Shown here: positions 22,130 through 31,782 of the stretch, in pieces
Layout: each line of letters opens with the position of its first letter
Numbering within the stretch: position 1 is the stretch's first letter
Origin: Microbispora sp. H11081
GTDB lineage: Bacteria > Actinomycetota > Actinomycetes > Streptosporangiales > Streptosporangiaceae
DNA: 64,000 nucleotides
Reading direction: 5' to 3'
Assembly: GCF_012999535.1 (NCBI RefSeq)
Contig: NZ_JABBWV010000010.1
Coordinates: 62,001-126,000 of the forward strand
Translations under genes and position numbers: made by a program
The notes under the pieces: generated by a model
What the model was told of the DNA's origin: nothing
The model's input: the letters and a program-made list of their open reading frames with translations, nothing else
The model's database searches: none

Positions 22130-24292
22130 ATGGATCTGTCCGACCTCGATCCTGAGCGCCACCATCGTTCGAATAACGGTGATGACGGTTGGTGGGATCG
22201 GCTAATCGCTGATTCTCCTTTGTGGTCAACGGATGGTTCACTCGCCCGCGACAAGCCTGTGGACAACGCCGGGGCCGCGGCCGGCGAGGCCACCACCAGC
22301 GGGACCACCGCCAGCGGCCCTCCTGGCAGCGGGGCTACGGGCGCTGGGGCCGCCGGATCTGCCGCACCGGACGGTGCCGGTCCTGCCGGTGCGAACGCCA
22401 GTGGTGCCGATGCCGGTGCCGGTGGTCCTGAGACGGGTGCCGGCGGTTCTGCTGCGGCGGGTGCCGGTGGTGGGGGTGATCGGCGGGTTCGGTCGTCGTG
22501 GGTGCTGGTGGGGTCGTTGCGGGAGTCGGCGCAGGCCCTGGCGTTGGCGCCGGTCCCCGATACGCCCGAGATCTGTCTGGCCGAGGCTGAGGATCTGTTG
22601 TTCGCCCGGGATCGGATCACGGGTGCGCTGGCTGAGCGGGTGGGGCGGGTGCATCGGGCGGGGCAGGCCAAGCAGCATGGGCATGCCTCCACCCGGAGTT
22701 GGTTGCGCACGGCCGGGGGGATGACGGTCGGCGGTGCGGGCCGCCTGCTCACCCTGGGGATTGAGCTGGCGCGGCTGCCCACCGTGCGGGAGATGTTCGC
22801 CGCCGGACGGCTGGCGGCGGGGGTGGTGGAGGCGATCTGCGCCGCCGTTGCCGGTCTCTCGGATGAGCAGGTACGGCTGGCCGAGCCGATCCTGGTGGAG
22901 CTGGCGGGGCGGGCGGGCGCGGCGGAGGTGGCCAAGGCAGGGCGGTATCTGCGGGCGGTGCTGGACCCCGACGGCGAGGAGTGCGACGAGCGGGCCGACT
23001 ACGCGCGGCGGTCGTTGCGGCTGCGCCCGGGCAAGGGGGGTGGGCTGGAGGGGGAGTTCTATCTGCCGCGTGAGGCGGCGGCCCGGTTGCGGGCGCTGCT
23101 GGACGCCTACGCCCGGCCACGGGCGCAGGGCGATGACCGGTCACTGGCAGAGCGTCAGGCGGACGCGTTCATCGCCCTGCTGGAACAGCAGATCACCACC
23201 GAGCTTCTCGTGCTGGTCAACGCCGAGTCCCTCCCCACCGACCCCGACCCCGAGTCCACCACCGGCCCTGCGGCCGACCCGGCGACGGAGACCGCCGAAG
23301 CCCCCGAGCAGGACGGGACCCCCGAAGACGGCCGGGACAGCCACGACAGCGACAGCGGCGACGGCGGCGACGGCACGCGGGACGCCGGTGTGGATGAGAG
23401 CGACCGGGACGCCCAGCACGCCCAAGGCCCCGAAGACATTGACGACACCGACGACATCGAAGGCACCTGGGCGGCCGGAGAGGCCGAGGTCGCGCCGGTC
23501 AGCCGAGACGGCGAGGACACCAGGGCTCCCGCCGAGTACGACACGACCGACGCCGACATCGCAGGTAGCAGTACGGATAGCAGTCCGGTTGGCGACGCGG
23601 TCGCTGGTGCGGACGCTGCGCCCGGCCTTCGCGACCAGGAGCACAGCAAGCCACAGCAGGACTCGCCGCGCTCGCCGCAGAAGGGTTGGCCCAAGCAGGA
23701 GGACCCGCAGGAGAGCGCGGCGCGGCGTAGGCAGGAGGGGAGATCGCGGGAGGCACGGTGGGGTGAGTGGCGCTCACCCGGTCCTCCGGGGGATACCCAT
23801 GCCCACCAAACCCACGCCGGGTCCCGGCCTGCGAGGGAGGTCCCGCATGCGCACAGCGGGATCGCGTTGGGTGCTGGGCTGGGGATGGTGCCGGGGTTGT
23901 TGCTGGCCACCGGACAGGTCCTGCCCGTCACCAGCGTGCACCGGCTGGCCCGCACCTCCACCCTCATGCGCATCGTCATGGACGCCGACGGCCAGGTCCT
24001 CGACATGGGCCGCAAAGTCCGCCTCGCCACCCCCGCCCAGCGGCGGGCCATCTTCGCCCGCTACGCCACCTGCTGGATCGACGGCTGCCCCCTGCCCGCC
24101 ACCATGTGCCAGATCGACCACGCCGACAACTGGAGCACCGGCGGCCTCACCGACCTCAAACTCCTCGGCCCGGCCTGCCAGTTCCACAACCGCGACCGCT
24201 ACCAGCACCCCCACCGCTACACCCGCCACAAGACCGGCAAAGACCGCTGGGCCTTCACCTACCACGGCCGCACCAGACGGGCACGCGAGTGA
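22130..24292 (+). CDS. DUF222/HNH endonuclease-domain protein (13E12-like) with acidic linker
   Basis: A 720-residue protein of the actinobacterial DUF222-HNH family (13E12 repeat family in mycobacteria). Residues about 45-120 are Gly/Ala-rich low complexity. The DUF222 region starts near residue 130 (TPEICLAEAEDLLFARDRITGALAERVGRVHRAG). Residues about 365-525 form a very acidic Asp/Glu/Thr/Ser/Pro linker. The HNH nuclease-like motif is at about 645-690: CWIDGCPLPATMCQIDHADNW followed by GPACQFHNRDRYQHP, with the expected Cys pair, His and Asn-His. ATG 22130 has GGGAGGTG just upstream. The family's role is unknown; members multiply in genomes and may be nucleases of selfish or defence type. 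No partner gene lies beside it. Confidence 0.9.
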   Translation: MDLSDLDPERHHRSNNGDDGWWDRLIADSPLWSTDGSLARDKPVDNAGAAAGEATTSGTTASGPPGSGATGAGAAGSAAPDGAGPAGANASGADAGAGGPETGAGGSAAAGAGGGGDRRVRSSWVLVGSLRESAQALALAPVPDTPEICLAEAEDLLFARDRITGALAERVGRVHRAGQAKQHGHASTRSWLRTAGGMTVGGAGRLLTLGIELARLPTVREMFAAGRLAAGVVEAICAAVAGLSDEQVRLAEPILVELAGRAGAAEVAKAGRYLRAVLDPDGEECDERADYARRSLRLRPGKGGGLEGEFYLPREAAARLRALLDAYARPRAQGDDRSLAERQADAFIALLEQQITTELLVLVNAESLPTDPDPESTTGPAADPATETAEAPEQDGTPEDGRDSHDSDSGDGGDGTRDAGVDESDRDAQHAQGPEDIDDTDDIEGTWAAGEAEVAPVSRDGEDTRAPAEYDTTDADIAGSSTDSSPVGDAVAGADAAPGLRDQEHSKPQQDSPRSPQKGWPKQEDPQESAARRRQEGRSREARWGEWRSPGPPGDTHAHQTHAGSRPAREVPHAHSGIALGAGLGMVPGLLLATGQVLPVTSVHRLARTSTLMRIVMDADGQVLDMGRKVRLATPAQRRAIFARYATCWIDGCPLPATMCQIDHADNWSTGGLTDLKLLGPACQFHNRDRYQHPHRYTRHKTGKDRWAFTYHGRTRRARE

Positions 24293-24390
24293 GGGGGCGA
24301 CCAGCAGAAAGGGCCGCGCCCGCCAGCAGCTTGCCAGGCCCGTGGCGCGGGCGGATCGGCGTGATGAAGCGGGACGGGCGGCGAGCTGGG

Positions 24391-25695
24391 TCAGGATCCG
24401 AGACGCCAGGAGTGGAGATACTCCTCCTGCTCGGCGGTGAGTGCGTCGATCGAGATGCCGATCGCGGCCAGCTTCAGGCGGGCCACCTCGGCGTCGATAC
24501 CGGCCGGGACGTCGTACACGCCCGGCGTCAGCCGCGCCGACTCCCGCACCAGCCAGGCGACGGCGAGCGCCTGGGCCGAGAACGACATGTCCATCACCGC
24601 CGCCGGGTGTCCCTCGGCCGCGGTCAGGTTCACCAGGCGACCCTCGGCGAGCAGCAGCAGCCTGCGGCCGTCCTCAAGGACGTACTCGTCGGTGTTGGGC
24701 CTGATACCGAAGCGCACCTCGCGGGCCATCTCCTCCAGGGCGCGCACGTCGATCTCGACGTCGAAGTGGCCGGCGTTCGCGAGGATCGCGCCGTCCTTCA
24801 TGACGGCCAGGTGCTCGGCCCGGATCACGTCGCGGTTGCCGGTGACGGTCACGAACACGTCACCGGTCTCGGCGGCCACGCTCATCGGCCGTACGTCGTA
24901 GCCGTGCAGGGCGGCGTCGAGGGCCTTGACCGGGTCTATCTCGGTGACGACGACCCGCGCGCCGAGGCCCTTGGCCCGCTCGGCGACGCCCCGGCCGCAG
25001 AAACCGAAGCCCGCCACGACGACGGTGCGGCCGGCCAGCAGGATGTTGGTGGCCCGCATGATGCCGTCGAGCGTCGACTGGCCGGTGCCGTAGCGGTTGT
25101 CGAACATCCGCGTGGTCCGGGTGTCGTTCACCGCGACCATCGGGAAGCGCAGCGCGTTCTCCGAGGCCATCTGGCGCAGCCGGATGATGCCGGTCGTGGT
25201 CTCCTCGCAGCCGCCGATCACGTCGTCGAGAAGCTCGACCCGCTCGGTGTGCAGGGTGTTGACGAGGTCGCATCCGTCGTCGAGCACGACGTTCGGCGCG
25301 ATGTCGAGCGCCTCGTGGATGTGCCGGTAGTAGGTCTCCATGTCCACCCCGGCGCGGGCGTGCACGGCGATGCCGTGCGTCCTCAGCGCCTCGGCGACGT
25401 CGTCCTGCGTGGCCAGGGGGTTGGACGCGGCCAGGGCGATCTCGGCGCCGCCCTCCCGCAGGGCCCTCATGAGCACCGCCGTCTCGGCGGTCACGTGCAT
25501 GCACGCGGCGACGCGCAGGCCGTCGAATGGCCGGTCCGCGCCGAAACCGGTGCCGATCGCCCGCAGGACCGGCATGGACCGGGCCGCCCACTGGATGCGC
25601 CGCTCTCCGGCCTCCGCGACGCCCGTTCCGATGCCCGCCGCGATCTCCATCGCGGCGCCCGCCGTGATGTCCGTCGTGATGTCCGGCTGGATCAC
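24391..25695 (-). CDS. Short-form S-adenosylhomocysteine hydrolase paralogue, catalytic Lys replaced
   Basis: A 434-residue AhcY-family protein of the short archaeal/Thermotoga type: it lacks the insertion present in the neighbouring AhcY and the C-terminal PDHYRY. Kept residues: His67 in CMHVTAETAV, the Asp of LDDG, EETTTG, the Asp of FDN, NAD loop GFGFCGRG, NAGHFD and GHPAAVMD. At the place where known enzymes carry the catalytic Lys (VTKSKFDN, or MKYLFDN in archaeal forms) this protein has TRTTRMFDN; the aligned residue is Thr195, codon 25111-25113. GTG 25695 follows AGGAGG. It lies directly downstream of canonical ahcY. It may bind NAD and act on another substrate, or be inactive; both are inference. 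Confidence 0.85.
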   Translation of the reverse strand: MIQPDITTDITAGAAMEIAAGIGTGVAEAGERRIQWAARSMPVLRAIGTGFGADRPFDGLRVAACMHVTAETAVLMRALREGGAEIALAASNPLATQDDVAEALRTHGIAVHARAGVDMETYYRHIHEALDIAPNVVLDDGCDLVNTLHTERVELLDDVIGGCEETTTGIIRLRQMASENALRFPMVAVNDTRTTRMFDNRYGTGQSTLDGIMRATNILLAGRTVVVAGFGFCGRGVAERAKGLGARVVVTEIDPVKALDAALHGYDVRPMSVAAETGDVFVTVTGNRDVIRAEHLAVMKDGAILANAGHFDVEIDVRALEEMAREVRFGIRPNTDEYVLEDGRRLLLLAEGRLVNLTAAEGHPAAVMDMSFSAQALAVAWLVRESARLTPGVYDVPAGIDAEVARLKLAAIGISIDALTAEQEEYLHSWRLGS

Positions 25696-25758
25696 GCCGT
25701 GTTCCTCCTGACGGGAGGCGCGGGCCGGGGCCCGCGCCTCCACCGTGCGACCCGCCTG

Positions 25759-27186
<1,428 letters not shown>

Positions 27187-27218
27187 GCGTCTCTCCTCCA
27201 TTGTCCGTCGATGCGAGT

Positions 27219-27283
27219 GTAGGCGTGGCTGTCGCGGGAACGCCTACGCAGAAGTGCGAATCTGACATAGAAAAGTGAGATTC
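27219..27283. promoter_or_regulatory. Inverted repeats in the ahcY upstream region
   Basis: Two structures lie between ahcY and the divergent MerR gene. GTAGGCGT (27219-27226) and ACGCCTAC (27240-27247) form a perfect 8-bp stem in what would be the ahcY leader. GAATCT (27258-27263) and AGATTC (27278-27283) form a second, A/T-rich inverted repeat further upstream. Neither matches the SAH riboswitch as I know it. Confidence 0.5.
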
Positions 27284-27325
27284 CGCCTCTGACGGGTGCC
27301 GGAACGCGTCCGGAGTGTCTAGCGT

Positions 27326-27345
27326 GGTCCCGAGGAACGGGGACC
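27326..27345. promoter_or_regulatory. Candidate MerR operator (GGTCCC-N8-GGGACC)
   Basis: A perfect 6-bp inverted repeat with an 8-base spacer lies directly upstream of the merR ribosome site, ending 9 bases before its ATG. MerR regulators bind dyads near their own promoters, so this is a natural autoregulatory candidate. Not proven; the promoter boxes are unclear. Confidence 0.4.
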
Positions 27346-27354
27346 GGAGGCACG

Positions 27355-27687
27355 ATGCGCATCACCGAGGCTGCCAAGCGGCTCGGCATGTCCCCCCGGA
27401 TGCTGCGCTACCGGGAGGCTCTCGGCCTGCTGCCGCCCGTACGGGACAAGGGCGCCCATCGGCGCTTCGGGCCCGCCGAACTGGAGGCGACGCGCCAGGC
27501 GATGGAACTGGAGCGCCGCTTCGACGTCTCACCGGCCGAACTGGCCTTCGCGCTCCGGGCGCTGTCCGAGCCCGCGGTGGCCCAGGCCGTACGCGACCTC
27601 GGCGTGCGCATCGGGCGCATCCAGGCGCCGCGCCGGGCGCTGGACTTCGAGAAGGAGAAGGCTCTGCGACTGCTGCGGCACCGGTGA
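27355..27687 (+). CDS. Small MerR-family transcriptional regulator
   Basis: A 110-residue regulator with an N-terminal MerR helix-turn-helix (MRITEAAKRLGMSPRMLRYREALGLLPPVRDKGAHRRFGPAELE) and a helical dimerisation part. There is almost no effector-binding domain and no cysteine, so it is unlikely to sense metal in the classical way. ATG 27355 has GGAGG a few bases upstream. It is divergent from ahcY across 168 bases, so ahcY and merR itself are the obvious possible targets. It ends 3 bases from the convergent DUF6114 stop. Confidence 0.88.
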   Translation: MRITEAAKRLGMSPRMLRYREALGLLPPVRDKGAHRRFGPAELEATRQAMELERRFDVSPAELAFALRALSEPAVAQAVRDLGVRIGRIQAPRRALDFEKEKALRLLRHR

Positions 27688-27690
27688 GGC

Positions 27691-28740
27691 TCAGGCGTCG
27701 GCCACGAGGCGCAGGCCGTCGGCGCGCAGCGAGTCGGCCGTGACGTACGGCTGCTCGCTGACGATGTCGGTCATCGTCAGCGGGACGTTCAGGGACGGCA
27801 CCAGCCTGAGCGCGTTGACCAGGAGGTTCGGATGCTCGGCCGTGAACTCCTGGGGCAGGCCGAGAAGCCTTGCGGTCATCTTCGTCGTGCAGATCACCAC
27901 GTTGCCCTCGAAGGTGAACGCGCTGCCGGTCAGCGTCGCCTGACCCATCGTCTGGGTGGGCCGCTCCAGCACGGCCTTGTCCATGGTGAAGCGGAGCATC
28001 CTGACGGTGCCGGTCGCGGTGGGCATCTCGACCACGCCGGTGAACTTCATCCCTGTCATGGTCAGCGAGTCCGCGCGGACCGCGGCCGTCTCGGTCGCGA
28101 CCGTCGCCGGTGAAGGTGCGCGTGCCGTGCCGATCCCGGCCGCCAGGACGAGGGGAAGCAGGACGAGGGGAAGCACGGCGACGGCCAGCGCCCTCGTCCC
28201 TGGGCCGTCGGCCGTGCCCTCAGCCGGAGGACTCGAAGGACTCGAAGAACTCGGTGGGCTCGGGGGCCGTCGGGTCCGGGTGGCTTCCAGTTCGGCGCCG
28301 CTGACCACCCGGCGCCCCGTGATCGTGATCTCCCCCGCCGGCGGCCGGGGTGGCTCAGGCGTCGCCGGGCCGGGCGCGGTGGTCTCCCCTGGCGTCCAGG
28401 CGACCGCGAGCGCCCCGCCGACCAGGCCGAGCAGCATGCCGATCAGGAAACCGCCCAGGTTGGCGTAGACGAACGACGCGATCGAGATCAGTACGGCGAC
28501 CACGCCGAGAAAGACCCGCTTGTCGGGCTGGAGCCAGATCATCAGGCCGAGGATGACCAGCACCAGCGAGATCAGGTAGGTCGCGCCGATGGCGCCCGAC
28601 CGTATCACCAGCGGCAGGGCGTGGGTCGCGAACGGAATGCTCAGCAGTTCCAGACCGGCGACGAGCACCAGCAGGCCGCCCCAGAACGGCCGCGACCGCC
28701 GCCAGGAGCCTCTCGTCTCCGCCCGCCCGGGACCCACCAT
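27691..28740 (-). CDS. DUF6114 domain membrane protein
   Basis: A 349-residue protein. The N-terminal 130 residues carry about four membrane helices (PFWGGLLVLVAGLELLSIPF, GAIGATYLISLVLVILGLMIWL, RVFLGVVAVLISIASFVYANLGGFLIGMLLGLVGGALAVAW), the DUF6114 pattern. A Pro/Ser/Thr linker follows, a fifth helix (ALAVAVLPLVLLPLVLAAGI), and a C-terminal domain with LTMTGMKFTGVVEMPTATGTVRMLRF. That C-terminal part resembles its neighbour's lipid-binding-like beta domain. Its ATG shares a base with the stop of the upstream DUF6230 gene (TGATG), so the pair is coupled. The pair is common in actinomycetes, function unknown. Confidence 0.87.
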   Translation of the reverse strand: MVGPGRAETRGSWRRSRPFWGGLLVLVAGLELLSIPFATHALPLVIRSGAIGATYLISLVLVILGLMIWLQPDKRVFLGVVAVLISIASFVYANLGGFLIGMLLGLVGGALAVAWTPGETTAPGPATPEPPRPPAGEITITGRRVVSGAELEATRTRRPPSPPSSSSPSSPPAEGTADGPGTRALAVAVLPLVLLPLVLAAGIGTARAPSPATVATETAAVRADSLTMTGMKFTGVVEMPTATGTVRMLRFTMDKAVLERPTQTMGQATLTGSAFTFEGNVVICTTKMTARLLGLPQEFTAEHPNLLVNALRLVPSLNVPLTMTDIVSEQPYVTADSLRADGLRLVADA

Positions 28741-29351
28741 CAGAAGCACTCGTGTTCGCCGGGCTCCACCGCCAGTTTCAGCCCCGGCAGTTTGAACGTC
28801 GCCGCGTTGACCGACCAGGAGACCTGCCGGAAGTCCTTGATCGTGATCGCGCTCGCCTGTTGGCCGAACATGCCCGCCGCGCCCTCGCCGCCCGGCAGTT
28901 GGTCGAGGGCGCTCGCGTCGCGGCCCGCCTCCAGGTTCGTGAACACCGCGTCGCCCTCGATCTGGGAGGCGTCGACGATCATGTTCTCGGCGGTGACCGG
29001 GTCCTTGCCCGTGCCCGCGGTGATCCGGAGGGTCACGGTGCCGACGGGCGACTTGACCAGGACCGTCTGGCACATGTTGGTCAGGGTGGCCTTCCGGATG
29101 CCCGACACTGCGACGGGGATCTTCCGGCCCTTCTTGTTCTCGACCGTGCTGCCGTACTGGACGAAGCCCTGGCCCTTCAGGGTGTCGGCGGACACCTTGA
29201 ACGTGTCACCCGAGACCACGAACGACGCGCCGATCGCCCCCTCGGCGGTCGCGCCGACCAGTACGGACGCGACCGCGAGCGCGGGCAAGAAGACAAGCGC
29301 GAAGCGCTTCCAGCGCACTCGTCCCTCCCTGATGCCTCCCTGACGGGTCAT
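28740..29351 (-). CDS. DUF6230 secreted or membrane-anchored protein
   Basis: A 203-residue protein: a basic start, one hydrophobic segment (FALVFLPALAVASVLVGATAEGAIGASF) and a beta-rich extracytoplasmic domain (SFVVSGDTFKVSADTLKGQGFVQYGS; ATLTNMCQTVLVKSPVGTVTLRITAG; FRQVSWSVNAATFKLPGLKLAV). This matches DUF6230, always next to DUF6114. ATG 29351 is chosen because GGAGGTGACTG precedes it directly; an internal GTG at the RWKRF position also has a GGGAGGG site. A palindrome upstream at 29396-29407 is a likely operator. Role unknown. Confidence 0.88.
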   Translation of the reverse strand: MTRQGGIREGRVRWKRFALVFLPALAVASVLVGATAEGAIGASFVVSGDTFKVSADTLKGQGFVQYGSTVENKKGRKIPVAVSGIRKATLTNMCQTVLVKSPVGTVTLRITAGTGKDPVTAENMIVDASQIEGDAVFTNLEAGRDASALDQLPGGEGAAGMFGQQASAITIKDFRQVSWSVNAATFKLPGLKLAVEPGEHECF

Positions 29352-29395
29352 CAGTCACCTCCGGAGGGGAGATCAGTCAAATGCAGTAGCAAAGT

Positions 29396-29407
29396 TACCG
29401 ATCGGTA
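29396..29407. promoter_or_regulatory. Palindromic operator upstream of the DUF6230-DUF6114 operon
   Basis: TACCGATCGGTA is a perfect 12-bp palindrome 45-56 bases upstream of the DUF6230 start. The form resembles TetR-family operators of actinomycetes. On the minus strand a TTCAAT / TAACTT pair with 18-base spacing overlaps it, so a bound regulator would block the promoter. Confidence 0.55.
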
Positions 29408-29482
29408 CCACGGAGATTGAAGTGACGCAGCATCACAGTTGGGTCACGGTGTGCGATTGGACGCTGACGGATTCGACAGGAG

Positions 29483-30424
29483 TCAGGCGCCGGTGCGCTG
29501 TCCCGCGGCGGCGTCGGTCCGGTAGAGGTCCGGCTCCAGGTAGATCACCCTGGCCATCGGAACCGCATCACGGATGCGCCGTTCGGCCTCGTCGATACCC
29601 CGCGCCACCTCGCTCGCGGTGTCGTCGTGCTCCACGGCGATCTTGGCGGCGACCAGCAGTTCCTCCGGGCCGAGATGCAGGGTGCGCAGGTGGATGACCC
29701 GGCTGACCTCGGGGGCGGACTCCAGCGCGGAGCAGATCTTCTCCTCCACCTCGGGGGTCGCGCTCTCGCCGATCAGCAGCGACTTGGTCTCGACGGCCAG
29801 GATGACCGCGATCACCGCGAGCAGCACACCGATCATGAGGGTGCCGACGCCGTCCCAGATGCCGTCGCCGGTGATGACGGCCATCGTGACGCCGAACAGC
29901 GCGAAGACCAGGCCCAGCAGCGCGCCCAGGTCCTCCAGCAGTACGACGGGCAGTTCGGGCGCCTTGGACCTGCGGATGAAGGACACCCAGGACTCGTCGC
30001 CCTTGACGTGCCGCGACTCCTTGATCGCCGTACGGAACGAGAAGCCCTCGGCGATGATCGCGAAGATCAGTACGCCGAACGCCCACTGCGGCGACTCCAC
30101 CGGGTGCGGGTCGGAGAGCTTGTGCCAGCCCTCGTACAGGGAGAACAGCGCGCCGATCGTGAACAGCACTACGGCCACGACGAAGGAGTAGAAGTAGCGC
30201 TCCCTCCCGTAGCCGAAGGGGTGCGCACGGGTCCTCCCCCTGGCGGCGCGCTTGCCGCCGAGCAGCAGCAGCGCCTGGTTGCCTGAGTCGGCCACCGAGT
30301 GCACCGACTCCGCGAGCATGGACGACGACCCGGTGAAGACGAATGCGACGAACTTCGCCACCGCGATCGCCATGTTGGCACCGAGTGCCGCGAGGATCGC
30401 CTTTGTACCGCCACCCGCACTCAC
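29483..30424 (-). CDS. Cation diffusion facilitator family transporter
   Basis: A 313-residue membrane antiporter for Zn2+ or similar divalent cations. Seen: a first helix, then SSSMLAESVHSVADSGNQALLLLGGKRAARG with the CDF metal-site His/Asp, the loop HPFGYGRERYFYSFVVAVVLF, and the second site VLLEDLGALLGLVFALFGV. The C-terminus (SRVIHLRTLHLGPEELLVAAKIAVEHD; DAVPMARVIYLEPDLY) is the cytoplasmic dimer domain. The HPFGYGRERYFYSF type is close to the ZnT9-like branch. GTG 30424 follows GAGGAG. It lies 34 bases after the SIS-domain gene on the same strand. Confidence 0.93.
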   Translation of the reverse strand: MSAGGGTKAILAALGANMAIAVAKFVAFVFTGSSSMLAESVHSVADSGNQALLLLGGKRAARGRTRAHPFGYGRERYFYSFVVAVVLFTIGALFSLYEGWHKLSDPHPVESPQWAFGVLIFAIIAEGFSFRTAIKESRHVKGDESWVSFIRRSKAPELPVVLLEDLGALLGLVFALFGVTMAVITGDGIWDGVGTLMIGVLLAVIAVILAVETKSLLIGESATPEVEEKICSALESAPEVSRVIHLRTLHLGPEELLVAAKIAVEHDDTASEVARGIDEAERRIRDAVPMARVIYLEPDLYRTDAAAGQRTGA

Positions 30425-30458
30425 GATGAACTCCTCAAATCGATCGGCCGAGGCGATC

Positions 30459-31607
30459 CTATTGGGAAATCCTTGCCCGGAGTTCTGCCGCGGCCGACGC
30501 CGGGTCCCTCCCGTACCCGAGGGCGAGGTAGACACTCGCGTAGTCGCAGAGACCGGCCAGGGCGGCGAGCCGGTCCAGCGGGTGCGTGCCTTCAGCCAGG
30601 ATCTCGGAGACCGGAACGCCGCGTTCCTCGGCCAGCCGTACGGCGGCCACGCGGGCCGCGGCCACCTGGGGATGCTCCTCCACGTCGCGCAGCAGGAACA
30701 GGCGCAGGCGCGGGTTCTCACCCGGCGCGTCGTCGAACGGGTCGGCGAAGACGTCCCGGCCGGCAAGAGGGCCGCCGAACGTCATGATCTGGTTGTGCGC
30801 GGCCTCCGGCAGTTCTCCCCAGACAGCCGGATAGCCGGCGTCCCTGCTGAGGCGGTCGGTCAGGCGGCGCGCCGCCACCGCGGCCAGCGGCGAGGTGCCC
30901 CAGACGAGCGGGAGCGTCCCGGCCAGTTCCATCGCCAGCGTCTTGCCGGGGTTGATGAACGACTCGCTCGACGGGCGGCAGCGATGGGCGAGGTCCTCCA
31001 GCCGCCTGGCCGCCGACTCGAACTCGCTCTCCCCCGCCGAGACCAGGCCCAGCGCGGCCGCCGCCATGATCGGCGGCACCAGGAGCGACCACAGCGTGGC
31101 CTTCGGCTGCCCGGCCACGCCGGTCGCGCCGCCCACCGGCACGTACGGCCCGCCCGCGCGCGTGACCAGGAGCGACAACGGAGTGTCCGGCGCGCCGACG
31201 CCGACGAGCGCGCACCCGCGCCGTACGGCCTCGGCGGTCACGGCGACGGTCTCCTCGGTCCTGCCGGAGCGGGAGACCGCGATGACGAGGTCGGCGGCGC
31301 CGACCCAGCCGGGCAGCCGGTGGCCGCGCACGGTCACCACCGGGGCAGGGGCGCTTTGCCGGCACAGCGCCTCGAGCAGGTCGCCCGCGAGGGCGGAGAC
31401 GCCCATGCCCGTCACGATGACCGCGCGGGGGCGGCCGTCCTGCCCGATCCGCGCCACGCCGTTCTCCACGGACGATCGGTACGCCGCCCGCATCTGGGCG
31501 GCCGACGACGCGACGGAACGCAGCATGCCGGAGGGGTCGCCCTCCATCAGGTACGCCTGGTCGTCGAGCCGGTCGGGCTCGAACCGGGCCCCTCCGGCAC
31601 TACTCAT
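30459..31607 (-). CDS. SIS-domain sugar isomerase-like protein (PGI/PMI family)
   Basis: A 382-residue protein with two SIS sugar-phosphate binding modules, like the bifunctional phosphoglucose/phosphomannose isomerases. Seen: VIVTGMGVSALAGDLL, ADLVIAVSRSGRTEETVAVTAEAV (the SIS serine-rich loop) and, in the second half, LVWGTSPLAAVAARRLTDRLSRDAGYPAVWGELPEAAHNQI with the catalytic-type E-x-x-H-N. The ATG overlaps the Trm112 stop by 4 bases (ATGA). With the phosphomannomutase gene two genes upstream it would link fructose-6-P, mannose-6-P and mannose-1-P for GDP-mannose supply. Which isomerase activity it has is not resolved by sequence. Confidence 0.88.
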   Translation of the reverse strand: MSSAGGARFEPDRLDDQAYLMEGDPSGMLRSVASSAAQMRAAYRSSVENGVARIGQDGRPRAVIVTGMGVSALAGDLLEALCRQSAPAPVVTVRGHRLPGWVGAADLVIAVSRSGRTEETVAVTAEAVRRGCALVGVGAPDTPLSLLVTRAGGPYVPVGGATGVAGQPKATLWSLLVPPIMAAAALGLVSAGESEFESAARRLEDLAHRCRPSSESFINPGKTLAMELAGTLPLVWGTSPLAAVAARRLTDRLSRDAGYPAVWGELPEAAHNQIMTFGGPLAGRDVFADPFDDAPGENPRLRLFLLRDVEEHPQVAAARVAAVRLAEERGVPVSEILAEGTHPLDRLAALAGLCDYASVYLALGYGRDPASAAAELRARISQ

Positions 31608-31777
31608 GCCTTGCGTGCCTCGTCCACGAGGAGCACCGGGATGTCGTCGCGCACGGGGTAGACCAGCCCGCACGTCTCCGAGTCGCAGGCCAGCTCGTCC
31701 GCGTCGGGCACGACGCGGAGCGGGGACTTGCACGCCGGGCAGGCGAGAATGTCCAGCAGCCAGTCGTCGATCTTCAA
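31604..31777 (-). CDS. Trm112-family zinc-ribbon protein
   Basis: A 57-residue protein with four cysteines (Cys13, Cys16, Cys31, Cys36) in LACPACKSPL and ACDSETCGLVYPVRDDIPVLL, the standard bacterial Trm112-like pattern. Trm112 proteins activate methyltransferases in eukaryotes and archaea; bacterial roles are unclear. The start is TTG at 31777: AAGGAG lies 9 bases upstream, inside the end of the phosphomannomutase gene, and no ATG or GTG gives the normal short length. Coupled to the SIS gene by ATGA overlap. Confidence 0.88.
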   Translation of the reverse strand: MKIDDWLLDILACPACKSPLRVVPDADELACDSETCGLVYPVRDDIPVLLVDEARKA

Positions 31778-31782
31778 ACTCG

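Noticed and set aside
24293-24390. Terminator between the HNH gene and the AhcY paralogue
   Set aside because: GC-rich complementary words exist but they do not form a continuous stem.
27187-27300. SAH riboswitch before ahcY
   Set aside because: Hairpins exist, but the conserved core bases I remember for the SAH riboswitch are not visible; left as an unassigned leader structure.
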